This document shows, one piece after another, positions 32,201-44,610 of a DNA stretch of 64,000 nucleotides. Under the pieces are notes generated by a model. It was not told the origin of the DNA. It did not search any database and worked only from the letters and a program-made list of their open reading frames with translations. A program made the position numbers and the translations under genes. Numbering within the stretch: the first letter of the stretch is position 1; every line of letters starts with the position of its first letter. This stretch comes from Oscheius sp. JU75 (lineage: Eukaryota; Nematoda; Chromadorea; Rhabditida; Rhabditidae). Location of the stretch: positions 682,001 through 746,000 of the forward strand of contig JASJZC010000003.1 of the NCBI GenBank assembly GCA_037178855.1, read 5' to 3'.

Positions 32201-35200
32201 GCTCGACCTGCGCACGTGGTTTCTCGGCACGCCGTCCATTTTCACCACACAATACATGAACCCCTTTTATTGATTCTAAATTTCCATTTCCTTGTGATAA
32301 GGCAAGGCTACTGGCTCTCACTTTCGTGCCAGTCGCCCTAAGACTAGGTCACGCGCGTCACTTTCACTGACTTTGATAAGGGTGTCGTCACTCAAAATTT
32401 TCTCTTTACTGCCTTAAATTTCAGCTGTCCTGCTCCGTCTCGAATCCGAACACTCCGTGCTTACCGCAGGCTGTCTCAGCTCGGGGCAGTGCTTCAGCTG
32501 ACGCTGCTACCATGCCGATCTGTAAGTTTTTGTCCTGAAAATCTTCTTGATTGATGAACCCGCACGAACTAAGAGAAAAGTTGCCCGTTCCAGTTGATAG
32601 AGAAACGGGCCTGCAACATTGATAATGCAATTTGTGTGGGAATGAACTCGGCGTTGCTGCAAATTAAGGAAAAGCTCTCAGCTATTCTGTGTGCAGCCGG
32701 AGTAAGACGATTTTTTGATTTCTTCTTTTAAAAGCTTATGGGCCGGCTTATACGCCCAAATATACTAAACCAGTCTACACTCCTGGTAGAACGACCTATT
32801 ACTTTTTTGTACTGTTTGACTCTTCTCTGAGTTATCTTGTCAAATTTAATCTAGGATAACGCTTGTCAGAAAAAAGCTACAGAAACTGTCAAGTACTATC
32901 CCAGATTAGAGTTGACATGTGTCGCACATGGACGCCTCTTGCAAATTGGAAAGTTAGGACATAAAATTTGGTAGGTCCCGCCACTGTTACTTCCATTCTT
33001 TAAGAAGCAGAGCTAATTTAAACTGCGCTGGTTAAATATCTCTTGTCACGCTCCTCTCCCACAAAAAGTTCCTTATACTCTCTTCGTTCCTCTCATTTTC
33101 GATCTGTTTCCGGAAAAGCGGCAATCGAAAATTCTATCCTCTTACCAGAAACTTTCACTCGTTCACATTCACCTTTCAGCACCGCTCTTCTCTCCGGGCG
33201 GCCGTCCTCTTCTGAGCAAGCAGTACCGATCAGCCTACAGAAGTATTGACTCGGATTCTGGTCTCGGATTGAGTTCTCCCTCAATCGGTAACACGGCTCT
33301 GCTCATCAAGGAGGTAGGTTTATTACTAGCGTATGCCTTTCAGAAGAGTGCCATGCCTGGAAAGAAGACGGGAAGCTGTGAAGGGGTTTCGGAAAATTGA
33401 ACCAATTTTGTACTGGAACTTTTAAGATCCCTAGGTTTGACCCCGCTATCTTGAACCTATAACATCATTTCTTTGTTAGCCGAAAGCCGTGCCTTAGGTT
33501 GTAATATGCCCCACTCTCTTCCTCCTCAGCTCAAGAGAGCGGTCATTTGTAACTCTCATGCCGAAACCATCTTTAAAAACTTTGATGGGGGATAATTTAG
33601 ACAATGCTCAAATTTACACAGACCTGAAAGCATGTAATTTCCGCATGGGGCCACCCGTAATAGGAAACGGAACCCTTCCTCTTGTCTTCGGGATGACATC
33701 ATTGTTTACCATCGATCCGAGCGCCACCCTCACCCTCTCGACCCTGCTGGTCCCGGAGAAAGGGGTCCGTGCGCGTGTCGCGCAAACAATTAGCCCACTG
33801 ACCACGCCTCTCCGGACCACCTCTACTGACCTTTTGAGCCTATTAAGCGGTCTCATATCTTTAACTTGACCATTTTTTGGGCTCGCACCCCTATGACCTC
33901 TCTTAGATTTCAATTGGGTGCAATTTTGAGGTACTATTGTACTTTGGGCATGCGCACGAAGGGAATATTGTAATTTGGCAGTCTCACAGTTTTCAGCAGT
34001 TCCGAAACTTTGATCGTTCATTCCTTTAAAAAATGTCAATTCTGTTAATGGAAGTGACTGCATTATCACTTTGTCCCATCTCGAGTCACGTGCTCATTCG
34101 GTTACGTAGGCATAGGCCCCGAGTGAAAGACAGTGTTGCCGGGCCAGGACTTTTGCGTCAACGAAAATTTTCTACCCTTTGCTTTTTGACTAATTTTATG
34201 CTAAGGACGGACTTCTGAAAGTCTCGGAAAATCTAAAATCTCGGCAGGGCTTCCGTTGAACTAAAAGATCGGGATCCTCGACCATCTTCTATAGAATGAT
34301 CTTTTTTCTTTCACCACTTCCGCCGTTCTTTGCTGTCCCAGCAAATAGCATTTCCATGGCAATATTTCGGCTTTATGACCGTGCAGGCCGTCTGGAAGGC
34401 CTTCTTTCTGTAGGCTATCCTTTTTCTCAAGTCCCCAACTCTTGAAAGTCTCCATCTATTTACCCCAACCCCTCTCAGTAACCTGGCTCTTGTTCTCAGC
34501 ACACGTGAGCTCCCACTCTCTTACTCTCTGCCAACTGCTGCTTTCCTGTCAGGGGCCCCGGATGCCTAGAACACATCGAGAGCCAGCTGTTCCTGTTTTC
34601 ATGTGCTCCTGAAAGAACTGCTTGGTGAAATCGCTGTCAGATGTTCCCTGAGTTTTTGTTTCTTGAGAGACCGTTGACAGGTCTTCCAGTTTCTTTACAG
34701 CCAGTCCGAAATGTTCAGGACTAGCTTTTAAGTTAACTGTGTACCTGTCCCGGCTCCTGGTCGACTTAGGTGCAAATATCTTGAGCCAGGTTTCGGTTGT
34801 AAAAAACTTATATGTCAGAAATATTGGTCCTGACACGATCTTAAAAACCCTCCACGGAGTAATAGAGCTGACAGTGTAACACTGCTTCCCGACAACTTTA
34901 ACTCACAGTATGTTTCTCGTTTTTAACCCTCGCTGCGTCAGTACATCGACACTCTAACTCGTGGAATCTCTCACTTTCCTTCCGTTCCAAATGTACTTTC
35001 TAGTCGAGAACACGCCAAATTAGCTAAGTTATTCGCACCAGGACCTAATTATTCGGCGCCGCGTTGCATGGTTTAGTCTACACCTTCTTCTTTTCCCTCT
35101 CGATCATCAGACACTGTCTCTCCCATTCCCTTTTATTATAACCCGGCTCGGGGAACTCGATTGAAAAATAGAGCCATGGCAACAGTGTGCACACGTTGCC

Positions 35201-38200
35201 ACGACTGATACTTGCGGACCACTGTTTCGGAAATTGTTGGAACATCTGCCTTGCAATAGTTGCATCAATTTTCGGCATCTTTGGTGACTAGTTGTTTTGA
35301 TGAGGACACATTTTTCCTGGTGTGTCAAGCATCGTAAATCATTGCCAAAATGGAGATGTTAAGCAGATGTTGATGTAGTGCTGACGCTGTACTTCTGAAT
35401 TGCTTTTCTGGCTGGCAAAATCTACTGTAGGTAAACCTTGTCGATCTGGTAACCAGCAACTGTTCTCTCCTCCTCCTTTTCCTCTCGCTCTCTCTATCTT
35501 GCACCAAGATTAATTGAGCTCCCAAAAAACAAAAATGCTCTTGCTGATGGACGGGCTGACTGATTGAATCCTTGCTTTGTAGCTCTCTTGGCCCTCCTTC
35601 CCCGTTTAAGCGCCATAAACACGCAAGAGTCATTCTCCCCAAAGGGAACGTTGATGATGGCGCAAGACCAAAACACGCGACCCCCGTTGCGAGAAGATGC
35701 GGAACCGAGATTAAAATTATGGAGTGTTGGGGCAGTATAACTGTCAGGCTCACTTCTCTTTTTCCATTAATTCTAGTGCTCTGACTCAGACCACCCCATA
35801 TTTCCTGCCCCGTTCTCGATGTTTGCCTTTCGCAGCACAGCGCTCGGTCTCTTTCTCTCGTTCTCTCACTTCGAGGCTATTCATGTGCCCGTTTCGAAAC
35901 CACTTTAAGACTGCCACAACCTTATTTGCGTTTCTTTAACCGATGTGAATGATCTCTGATACAGTTAGGTCAGTTCCGTTGTTGATGGAATCCATTTGGT
36001 TCCACCCGCGCTGATAAGAGGAAGAAGAAAGAGCCTGCTCAGCTCTTTTGCCACTGTTTTCCAGCAAAATTCTATTGATTTCGAACAAGCTCATTAGATC
36101 TAACTTCTCAGCAAGGCTGTCCATTAAATTTCTACCGAGTAGTTAGCATCCGTACCAAAACTACGGGGGTGGGATTTTTTTTTAATGTTCCCTTTAATGG
36201 GACTTTTAGTGTCCTCAAAAGTCGCTGAAGATGACCTTATCTTTGGAATTAATGGATCTCGGACTTTGGCTCCGCTCACAGTTGCCCAACTACTTGATCG
36301 ATCCCTGTGCCCCATCTGAACTTGTTTATATTCCCGGAGCCGGCCTGCTCTTCTCCCTGACAAGTGTCGTTTAGATCCTCCGGCAGCTCTTGAACGCGCT
36401 GCATTTTCAAGAAAGACACCCCCCCCCCCCCCCCCCCCATTTTCACACGTCAAAAGGACATTCTCCTATTAGCGGATCTCATTTCCTTGTTTATACTTCC
36501 CACTTTGGGCCATGCAGTTCATAGGCAGCTGCTCGGATTTTTCAGTGGGTGACGCAAAACGTGAGCCAGACATTCATCGCTTCGAAATTAGTCTGGGCTC
36601 CCTTGTTGCTCCTTCCTTTTCCGTTAATTAATTCATGGGCAGTTCAATATCTTTGAACCGTGTTAAATGCGCGTTGACGAAACTTTTAGTTGCGACTACT
36701 AGCTTTACGGGCGGTAACATTGCGTAGGTAGAAATTCTGTGACCACTTCTCAGAAAACACACACACAACTCCTGATTCTCGTTGTCGAAAAGAAACCCTG
36801 CAACTGCGGCAGAATTAGCTAGATATCATAATTCTGACGAAGGCGTACTTGTGAGACCCAGACTACTCGAAAATGAGCTCAGACACTGTAGTTCATGCTT
36901 TCACGAAATATAGTCAAATTGTTAAAAAAATGTTTTTGTTTCATGACAAAAAAACAATGTTTCCCAATAGCTCTGCCCCTGACCAGCACCGTGCAGTGGT
37001 CACGCGCCCGTGTGTCCAGCTCATGCTCATTGATCCCATAAAGAGGATTCCCTCTCCAACGGGGAGCCTCTTCTCCATTTTCGAAACACTCCAACCTGCC
37101 TTTTAGCCTCTTCCCGTCATAGGTTAATGCTCTTAGCATGTATACGTGTCTCTCTCTCTCTCTCTCTCGGACATATTGAAAGTGTAAGGGCGCGCGTCAG
37201 TGCTCATCCTTAGCCGCTTAGCGGTGGCTGAATGGCCTCGAAATAGACTTTTTGGACGGAAAAGATCGAAAAGATGAGCGTGTGTTCAAAAACGTGACTT
37301 TTGATGGAAGAGCAGTTACCCGTCCTCACGTCTCCGTCCTCTAGGGAATGGGGTCTTGATAGAGAGAGATTTTGCAAAAAATAGATGCATCGAAGCCTAT
37401 GATTTGTGACCACTATCACCTGAACTAACATCGCCGAATTTCCCGCTCCTGGCCGTAAAAAAGCACGTGATAGTGGCTGCCTGTCTGACGCAAACTTGAC
37501 CGCTACCATAAAAAGGGGGCCGGAAGATGATGTGTAACGCTTACTTTTCTCATGCACCAGTCAAAGTTACAACCATTCATTTCCGACGCCATTCCGAAAA
37601 CTTGACTGAAACCGTAACAACTCCTTTACCTCCCTTCCTCATCCATTGTGAGCCGCAACTATTAATAATTTAGTAAAGCTACTCTGGCTTTCTATTTCTC
37701 CCTATCCCCGCCCACACTTACTTTCCTGGGAAGATTTTTTAAACATATATCTGAAATGTATCAAATGACAGAGAGGCGGACAGTATTTTAGTATTTTTCT
37801 GTTGCAACGGTTCTCGATACTTTTTTATTGGTTGCCAAAAGACCCCGCAACCCCTCCGCTTGGCACCTCCATAATCGGATTTGCATTGTCATGTGGGCCG
37901 GGCTGGATGCATCTGTTCCGCCTGTTTCTCTCCATTTTGTCAGTAGTTTTTGTGAGTCGCTCACTTGGCTCATTAAGTCATTCCAGTGACACATTAACTA
38001 TACAGTCAAAGTTCTAATCAATGTGTAAAATCAGTATTGGTTCCCAGTTTCTCACGTTCCTACTTCAGCCTCTGCATTTTCGTCGTCCGAATGTTCAAAT
38101 ATTTGTTCGTGTTCTGGAGACTCTCGGGCTCTCGCGTCTCACACCACGCCCCAGCTAATACATGCTTGTATCAGCTGTCTCTGACTCTTGTTTCCCAAAA

Positions 38201-40690
38201 CTACTACTGTACACAGAAAATGTCGCTTCCTCGTTTTCATAACATGTTGACTGCTTTCCAGAGAGGGATTACCAGACTCTCATGCCTATAAAAAAAACTG
38301 CCATTTCTGCATACCTAATGTGTGTCTGCTCGTGATAGCCTAGTTTTCATGGGACGTTAACTCAATTTTAAACAGCTTGATCGACTCATCGCGATCTTTG
38401 AGCCACTGACTCTTCTTTTCCTTTGTTTGTAGAGGCTATAAGACACTTAGGGAGAGAAATGACGAAAGACAAACTGAGCGTTGACTAATTGTACTGAGAG
38501 AGCAAGAGATACGCTCATTTTTTCAACACATTAATCCGTATTTTACTCTTTCTCTCTTCCTTCTCATCCTCTTAAAAATAGTCCTTTTCCAGTCTAGTCC
38601 CAATTTTCCCGCTTGAAGGGATGTCAAGATGAGCCACACGTTCGCTAGCTGCTGTGGAACTACTTAACTACTTAAACACTACAGTACCCACACGAAAATG
38701 GTTGCACAGTCTAGCAAGGGTATCAATCCCGACAATTTCCTCGATCCGCCTCAGCCCAAGCCTTCGAAGAAGGAAAAAAAGGGTTTCCTGTCGGCGGCCA
38801 AAAGTAAAGCCTCGGGCACCCTGAGGAAGACACTTTTTGGAAAACCGCCGAAAGGACAGAGGGCCAAGGATGCCGAGGATATTGGGGAAGAGGACGACTA
38901 CACTAGTAGCAATTATGACACGGTCAGGAGTCTGCCGGCCAGCGGTCACTATGGACGTAGCAGAGTGGGTGGAAATAACCACTCGCTCCATGTAGATACC
39001 TTGAGTGTCATCCCACCAGTCATTGTACTGAAGCTACCGAAAAGAAAACCCAGTACTCATCTGAAAATGAGTCCGATTGGTAGAAATCCTGTGGCACAGG
39101 ATCCCGTCTTCGACTTCCAGGCATGGCACTCGGCTCTTGACAACAGTGAGTTACCATTTCCTTTTCAGCGGGCGCTCTTTCAATCGTTTGACTCGATGAC
39201 GATTGGTAGTTCAATTGCTGCCGGAGACTGTAACACCATCTTCTTTGGTAGGCTTACGAGATCCATTAAAGCTTACCGACTAAATTCGCTTTTTTGTTAG
39301 ACACCCTCAAAAGTTTTAATATTATCATTCTCTGACCGCGCGTTGCACTTCTTGTCTGGCGCACCCGTTTGTCTCGTAGCGTACCTTGTATGACATTCTA
39401 CTCATTCTTCTAATAAGCGCGCGATTCGAGTTCCGCCTAATCACTGTTTTTGCAGACTGTCAGGATGCCGTCTACTCTCTATTCATGCGGGCTCATAAAT
39501 GCTACGATCTCATACCAACCTCCTCCAAGCTGGTCGTTTTCGATACACATCTGCCAGTCCGGAAGGCTTTCTTCGCTTTGGTCTATAATGGAGTGAGAGC
39601 TGCTCCTCTCTGGGACAGTGACAAACAGCGATTCGTTGGAATGCTCACAATTACGGATTTCATCAAGATCTTGATCAGGTGAATATTCTATTTCTTAATG
39701 TTTTACTTTCTTAAATCTTTTTTGCATTACAAACAAGCTTTTAAGACACTATGAAGCTGGAGAGGATTCCGAGAAAATGAGAGCTCTGGAAGAGGAAGAA
39801 ATTAGTCATTGGAGGGCACAATTTGCCCAGGACGGCTGTCTTCGACCACTGGTGGCTATCGATCCTAATGACAGGTAAAAATTTACTATGATTTTTAAAA
39901 TTATCTATTTTTTCCAGTCTCCACAGAGCTGTGCAGGTTCTCTGCGAATCCAAGGTACATCGTCTTCCAGTTCTGGACGGTTCCACCGGAAACATCAGCT
40001 ACATTCTGACTCACAAGAGAATCATCAAGTTTTTGTCTCTTTACGTAAGTTTTACTATCGTTTGTTAGGAAAAGCTTCAAATTTTAGATGTACGATTTGC
40101 CGCGTCCAGCCTTCATGGAGAAGACTCCTCAAGAACTAGGAATCGGGAGCTGGGGTGACATTTTGACCATTCATGTCAACACGCCTCTTCACGATGCCCT
40201 CGAGATCTTCTTGAAGAACCGAGTTTCTGCTCTGCCATTAGTGGATGAGGATGGACGAGTGAGATTTTCTTAATGTGATTGTACTAAATACGAATCTAGG
40301 TTGTGGACATCTACGCCAAATTCGATGTCATCACTCTGGCTGCCGAGAAATCGTATGACAAGCTTGACTGTACCGTCAAGGAGGCTCTAGCTCACAGATC
40401 TGAGGTAATTTTACATTAAGAGCCTCCTTATTTTTTTATTTCAGTGGTTCGAAGGTGTCCGCTGCTGCAGCGTCAACGACAATCTCTTCTCAGTCCTGGA
40501 GAACATTGTCAAGGCTGAAGTCCACCGGCTGATTGTCATCGATGAGGACAGAAAAGTCGTCGGCATCATTGCTCTCTCGGACATACTCAAGTACCTGGTT
40601 CTGGATCCGGTTATCGTGCCCTCGGAGCCACCATCGGTCTGCGGTGAAGACAGTCCAATCGACGGCATCCCGGAGGGCAATGAAGATTGA
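23228..40690 (+). CDS. aakg: AMP-activated protein kinase gamma subunit, several isoforms
   Basis: Shared 3' exons 39456..39678, 39746..39874, 39918..40044, 40088..40258, 40300..40404 and 40445..40690 encode four CBS repeats closely matching AMPK gamma: [81 protein letters not shown] and GIIALSDIL. The Asp residues that bind the AMP ribose (TITDF, AKFD, LSDI) and the Arg/His contacts are kept. Upstream exons form a long variable N-terminus: 23228..23355, 27362..27471, 27862..27972, 28114..28270, 28308..28441, 31530..31666, 32425..32521, 33180..33313, and 38710 to 39145 or 39247. All join in phase, giving about 814 residues for the longest form. The subunit binds AMP/ADP/ATP and regulates the kinase complex. 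The join from 33313 into 38710 uses a weak acceptor (GGTTGCACAG) and is the least certain step. Confidence 0.88.
25825..25882. repeat. 58-nt perfect-like hairpin in AMPK gamma intron 1
   Basis: The arms 25825-25848 and 25859-25882 pair at 22 of 24 positions around a 10-nt loop (AATGTTCGCG). The stem includes GCAAACCTGGCCGA and its complement. The size and pairing resemble a pre-miRNA or a small foldback element. It lies inside a GACAGAGA-rich stretch. Confidence 0.6.
31371..31485 (+). other. aakg: Alternative first coding exon of AMPK gamma (internal promoter)
   Basis: ATG at 31371 opens [20 protein letters not shown] and continues to [12 protein letters not shown], ending in phase 1 at GTACAG. 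It joins the exon at 31530 exactly as the upstream exon 28308-28441 does (both give Asn at the junction). With no in-frame acceptor at its start it is best read as an alternative 5' exon, giving an isoform of about 639 residues. Confidence 0.65.
36419..36438. repeat. Poly-C tract (20 nt) in an AMPK gamma intron
   Basis: An uninterrupted run of 20 C, in the 5-kb intron before the CBS-proximal exon. A (TC)10 run lies at 37149-37168 in the same intron. No function can be inferred; both are prone to length variation. Confidence 0.9.
38698..39247 (+). other. aakg: Third AMPK gamma start and exon with two competing donors
   Basis: ATG at 38698 opens [20 protein letters not shown] and leads into a basic, Ser-rich segment, giving a short isoform of about 482 residues. 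Two donors are usable. GTGAGT after 39145 ends ...HSALDN plus one base. GTAGGC after 39247 adds 34 residues ([12 protein letters not shown]...IFF). Both leave phase 1 and both fit the acceptor before 39456. The 23-nt stretch from GTGAGT to the next CAG is too short to be an intron itself. Confidence 0.6.
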
Positions 40691-41725
40691 GAACCAATTT
40701 AATAGTAAGTTTTTTTTCAAAAAGGTTTTATACTAGCCTGTAAACTAAAACACTGAAACTGGCATTCCTTTAAATTCGTTGTCGCTGCACGACAAATGGG
40801 CAGTGTACCGTGTCAGCATTGTATACTCGTCCAACAAACATTGAAATGAGAACTGGCGAAAACAAAACTTGGGTAACAGGCGGATTGGTGTCGCTGGGTC
40901 ACGACAACAAATTTTAACGACTGTAAATTCCAGTGATATATTATACATGCTGGATCATATATCGAACTTAATATTTCAATTTTCAGCCTCGTCTCGGTGC
41001 CTACTCACCAGTTGCGGGTTTATACATAGAAGAAGTAAAACAAAAGCACAGCGTCCATCATCATCCTGTAAGCGACGGGTGCTGATCTCCTCCTGCTCCA
41101 CGACAATATTATACTTTTTTAGTCACAATATTTATTCCTTCTACCCGATCCAGCTCAACCGCTGTCCCTCCTCGGTGTTGAGGATCCGGTTACTGTAATA
41201 TAGTTAAAATGTCTTCTTCCATAGTTCAAGGTTGTACATATTTTGTTCACAGCACCCTATTAGAAAAACGGATTTTGGCTTTTTAGACGGGCAACCACCC
41301 CCTCAGACACCCCCAAAAATTATCAAAACGTGCAAAAGATACGGTAACCTACTCTTGTTTAAGCGCCTCTCCCTGCTTCTTTCCTAATACATTTGCTCCT
41401 TTGCCTCTCCCCTCCCCTTGTTAAATACTATTTTAAAGGATTGTTAATGTATATGAGCCAGTAGTTGCCCCAACTCTTTGTTAGACAGTGTAATCACTGA
41501 TATACATACTACTATATGCGTACACAGTAATCTCAATACTGGTAAAGGCTGTTTAAATGAAACGATTTTATTTAAGTTTGGGTGCAAATGGACAAGGATT
41601 TTCTCAAAGAGAATCGATTTAAATCACACATTCTTTTCTAAATTTTGGAGAGACGCAAACAGTCAAACAAAAGTAATCGCAAAAGGTACAAGTTGTTTGC
41701 AATTTATGATTACAGAGTGCAAAAG
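40691..41725. other. AMPK gamma 3'UTR and intergenic region
   Basis: Just after the AMPK gamma stop a GTAAGT (about 40704) and a TTTCAATTTTCAG acceptor (ending about 40986) suggest an intron within the 3'UTR. No coding exon follows. The region up to 41725 between the two convergent genes is AT-rich with no recognisable element. Confidence 0.45.
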
Positions 41726-44047
41726 TTATTCGAAATCAACTAGAACAAAATCTTTGTCACGGGATTGACCGCCAAAATACTCGAAATAAATAGTCTTCTC
41801 TTCCGTAGGATTGACTGAAACTGCAAATTGGTAGGTCCCATTCGAAAGATCCCTTTTCTCAATAATCGATTCGTTTGTGTCGTTATATACAGCGGATGGC
41901 AGGAGGGTGGCCTGAAAAGTAAAACAGACGTGCTTCTGATTGGCGCAGTTGCAGGTGATGCCGGCATCAACTTAGGGGTGCCAAGTTCAGTAATGCAAAC
42001 TTAGCCCAACCAAGACCTCTGTCCTTCTCGAAGCTTGTAATGAAAAAAGGGTATTTCTAGGAAAGATTGGTCAATATTGGAGTGTACACGGCCCCGTTAC
42101 TTGGCCACTCGGGTAGCCCCCGCTAGCAATATTGCTTGAAGTCTATCTTGTCGTGCATTTTGCCAACGATAGGCTCACCTTGATGTGTTCATCACTTTTT
42201 TGATAACCTGAATCCTTCAATTCAAGTAGAATCTTCGCATTCCGGTTGTTCATGACTACAACAACCTGTTCCATAAGCACGGCCTCACGGCTGTGGTTTT
42301 CTAGCTGCTGAAGGTACTGTCTGGCCAAGGAGTTTTGGCTAGAGGGAACAGATGACAGTTTGACCAGAGGGTCCGCTCCCAGATTAACTCTGAACTTATC
42401 CATTGGCATCACGGTTTCCTTAAGCTGATGCTCTATGACGAAAGAGTCGTTCAGAAAGACAAAAATGCTTCCAGGTAGGAGAGTAAAATCGCTGTTGTTG
42501 CAAATCTGAGCGGTCAGATGAGCTTCGCTATCGTCCCGGCTTAGAAAGCATTGATGAATAAGCGAAGGCTCTGCTTTGAAGCTGCCGATTTCTACCTGCA
42601 ACATTGGAATTTTGCAGCAATTAAAATTCACTCACATCGCGGAATACCTCCGTCGCTAATTCAAGTAAGAAGGTTTGAGGCTTCTGCACGGCAAATTCCA
42701 ATTTGCGTTCCTTTCGTTTCTCAGGGATGGTCACAACGTCATGCGTGTCGCCTGACTCAGACTCTGGCTGACCATGAGAGTCTCTCCGTTTTCTCTTGTT
42801 TTTGGCAGGCACTGTTCCCGGTTCCTGTCCGAATTCTGCAGACTTCAACGCCGGAGGCTCAGTCATCCAGTCGGGCTTTCCAGTGGAAACTACAATCGGT
42901 GCATTGATCCAATTTTCCGTCTCATGTTTAATTGCAGCCAGGTAGCAAACTTCTGCCGTTGGTGTACTGCTCGTAGTGTCTATGTATACGGCATATTTTG
43001 GAGACCACGAAGCCAACGTGGTGACATAGGCAACGGTAAGTTCCACATCGCCACCGGGAGAATCGAGCGAGATTGTGACAGTCCTAAAAATGAATTTTGC
43101 CAGAATTATTCTGAATTTGCTTACGATGTGTTGGATATACATTCTTCAGCTTGAGTGAGCTCTTTAAAAGCGGCTTGCATTTCACGATTAACGCTAGTAA
43201 TCTTATCGTTCAGCTTCATCTTTTCTGAAAAAGAAAAGATTTATTATTTTTGCAATCAATTTACCACTAATCAGCTTTTTCCACTCGCTCACGCAATAGC
43301 TCTGTGAGCTTTCGATGAATTCAGAAGGCTGCTGACCCTTTTCGCCCAAAGTTGAACAACTAATCTGGTAACCTAACGCAGAAATTCTTCTTTTCACGAT
43401 GTATTTGTCGTCAAGAAGGCTGAGGTAGTGGCGTTTAAGTTTCTCATATTTGCTTCTGGCTTCGGCAACCTAAATACTTGAAGAAAGTACACCTGTCAAG
43501 GGACACTCTCGGTTGTTCGGTTGATCGGCGCGCGCTTTTATGCATTTGGGGCCCTATTCCATTCCTCAAGTTTCTGAAGCCCAAAAGTATGAGCTTAGGA
43601 AGTTTCACAGCTTGAGACGAATAAACAAACTTACGAAGTGTAGAAATGGATGTAGCCAATAAAATACACGAAAATGTTGTGGCGTAATCCAAAATATAAA
43701 AAGCGCACGCCGTTTAAATGCTCCTGTGATTCGAGTTACCTCTGGGGAATCTTCTAAAGGCGCTCCAGACAGGTGCTCTACTCTCACTGAGCTGACAAAC
43801 TGGTGATGCTGGCCTTCAACTCGAATACACTTCCAAAAGGCGAGCAAGTTCTGAATATTTTTTGTAAGCCACAAAAAATTGGGCATACCGTGATTCTGAT
43901 TTCAGCTTCACCTGCTGGCAAATGTAAATTTAATAGCAACTTAACCTCCGCTTGGTTTTCGTAGATCGTTACTTTTTGGAACGGGAGGCTACGAGCTGGG
44001 ATTTCTACGACGTGCGGCTCCACGATGCACACCATTTCTTCCTCCAT
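41726..44047 (-). CDS. DUF4140/DUF4139 protein, F37C4.5-like (paralogue 1)
   Basis: complement(join(41726..41911, 42179..42595, 42636..43083, 43125..43224, 43265..43469, 43740..43850, 43889..44047)), 541 residues, phases consistent. The N-terminus (residues about 15-90) has the DUF4140 pattern PFQKVTIYENQAEVK... LPAGEAEIRIT. A helical, charged middle (about 90-190) looks like coiled coil. The C-terminal DUF4139 part begins ISLDSPGGDVELTVAYVTTL and SWSPKYAVYIDT and includes APIVVSTGKPDW. It carries an inserted charged stretch with NLS-like KNKRKRRD (about residue 293). No signal peptide. The family is widespread in nematodes and bacteria but its biochemical role is unknown. It is divergent from paralogue 2. 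Confidence 0.85.
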
Positions 44048-44610
44048 TTCCGCTCTGCTCTGAAAGTAGCATATTTGATCTAAACGTTTAAAGCTAAAAG
44101 TTAAGCCATAAATTGATTGGGTGACAATAATAAAAGGAAAGAAAAGTTGGGCGGGGAGAGCTACTATCCCACAGTCAGAAAGCAAACTGGGCATCTTCTT
44201 ATCTTAAAAACGCAGCTGGTGAGTACTTGCAAGAATTCAACATTATTGACATCACATTTTGGAATTCAAACAAGAGTAAATGAATAAAATCACAGTTGTA
44301 CAATGTCCTTGAAGCTGCATAAGTATTCCAAAATAAAGAAACGAAGGCCCTAAGAGACTGAACTTAGCTGTAACGTCGGCTAAGATGTACCCTTAAAAAT
44401 AATTTTCTTGTATTATTTTAATGTAAAGCAATTTTTTTTCAAAATAGATTGACACCGCTAGACTCCAATATTTCATCAATTCTTGTGATAAGAAAAATGA
44501 CTGTGTGTAGCGGCTAGATGCCTTCTCCAGAAATCGCCGCCCCTTCTTGGTTATTATCGCCTTCTCACTTCCAACTTTGGCTCTTATCATTACCCTATTT
44601 CCAGCTTTAA
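44048..44610. promoter_or_regulatory. Divergent intergenic region between two DUF4139 paralogues
   Basis: A 563-bp AT-rich interval from which paralogue 1 (minus) and paralogue 2 (plus) start in opposite directions. I see no TATA box or clear repeat. Near 44390-44590 it can be read open on the minus strand, but the sequence is not protein-like. Confidence 0.4.

Noticed and set aside
33558-34069. Open frames of 100-150 codons on both strands in an AMPK gamma intron
   Set aside because: Overlapping on both strands with unremarkable composition and no usable splice context; most likely chance.
38037-38291. Open frame just before the third AMPK gamma start
   Set aside because: Composition is not protein-like and it does not join 33313 or 38710 in phase.
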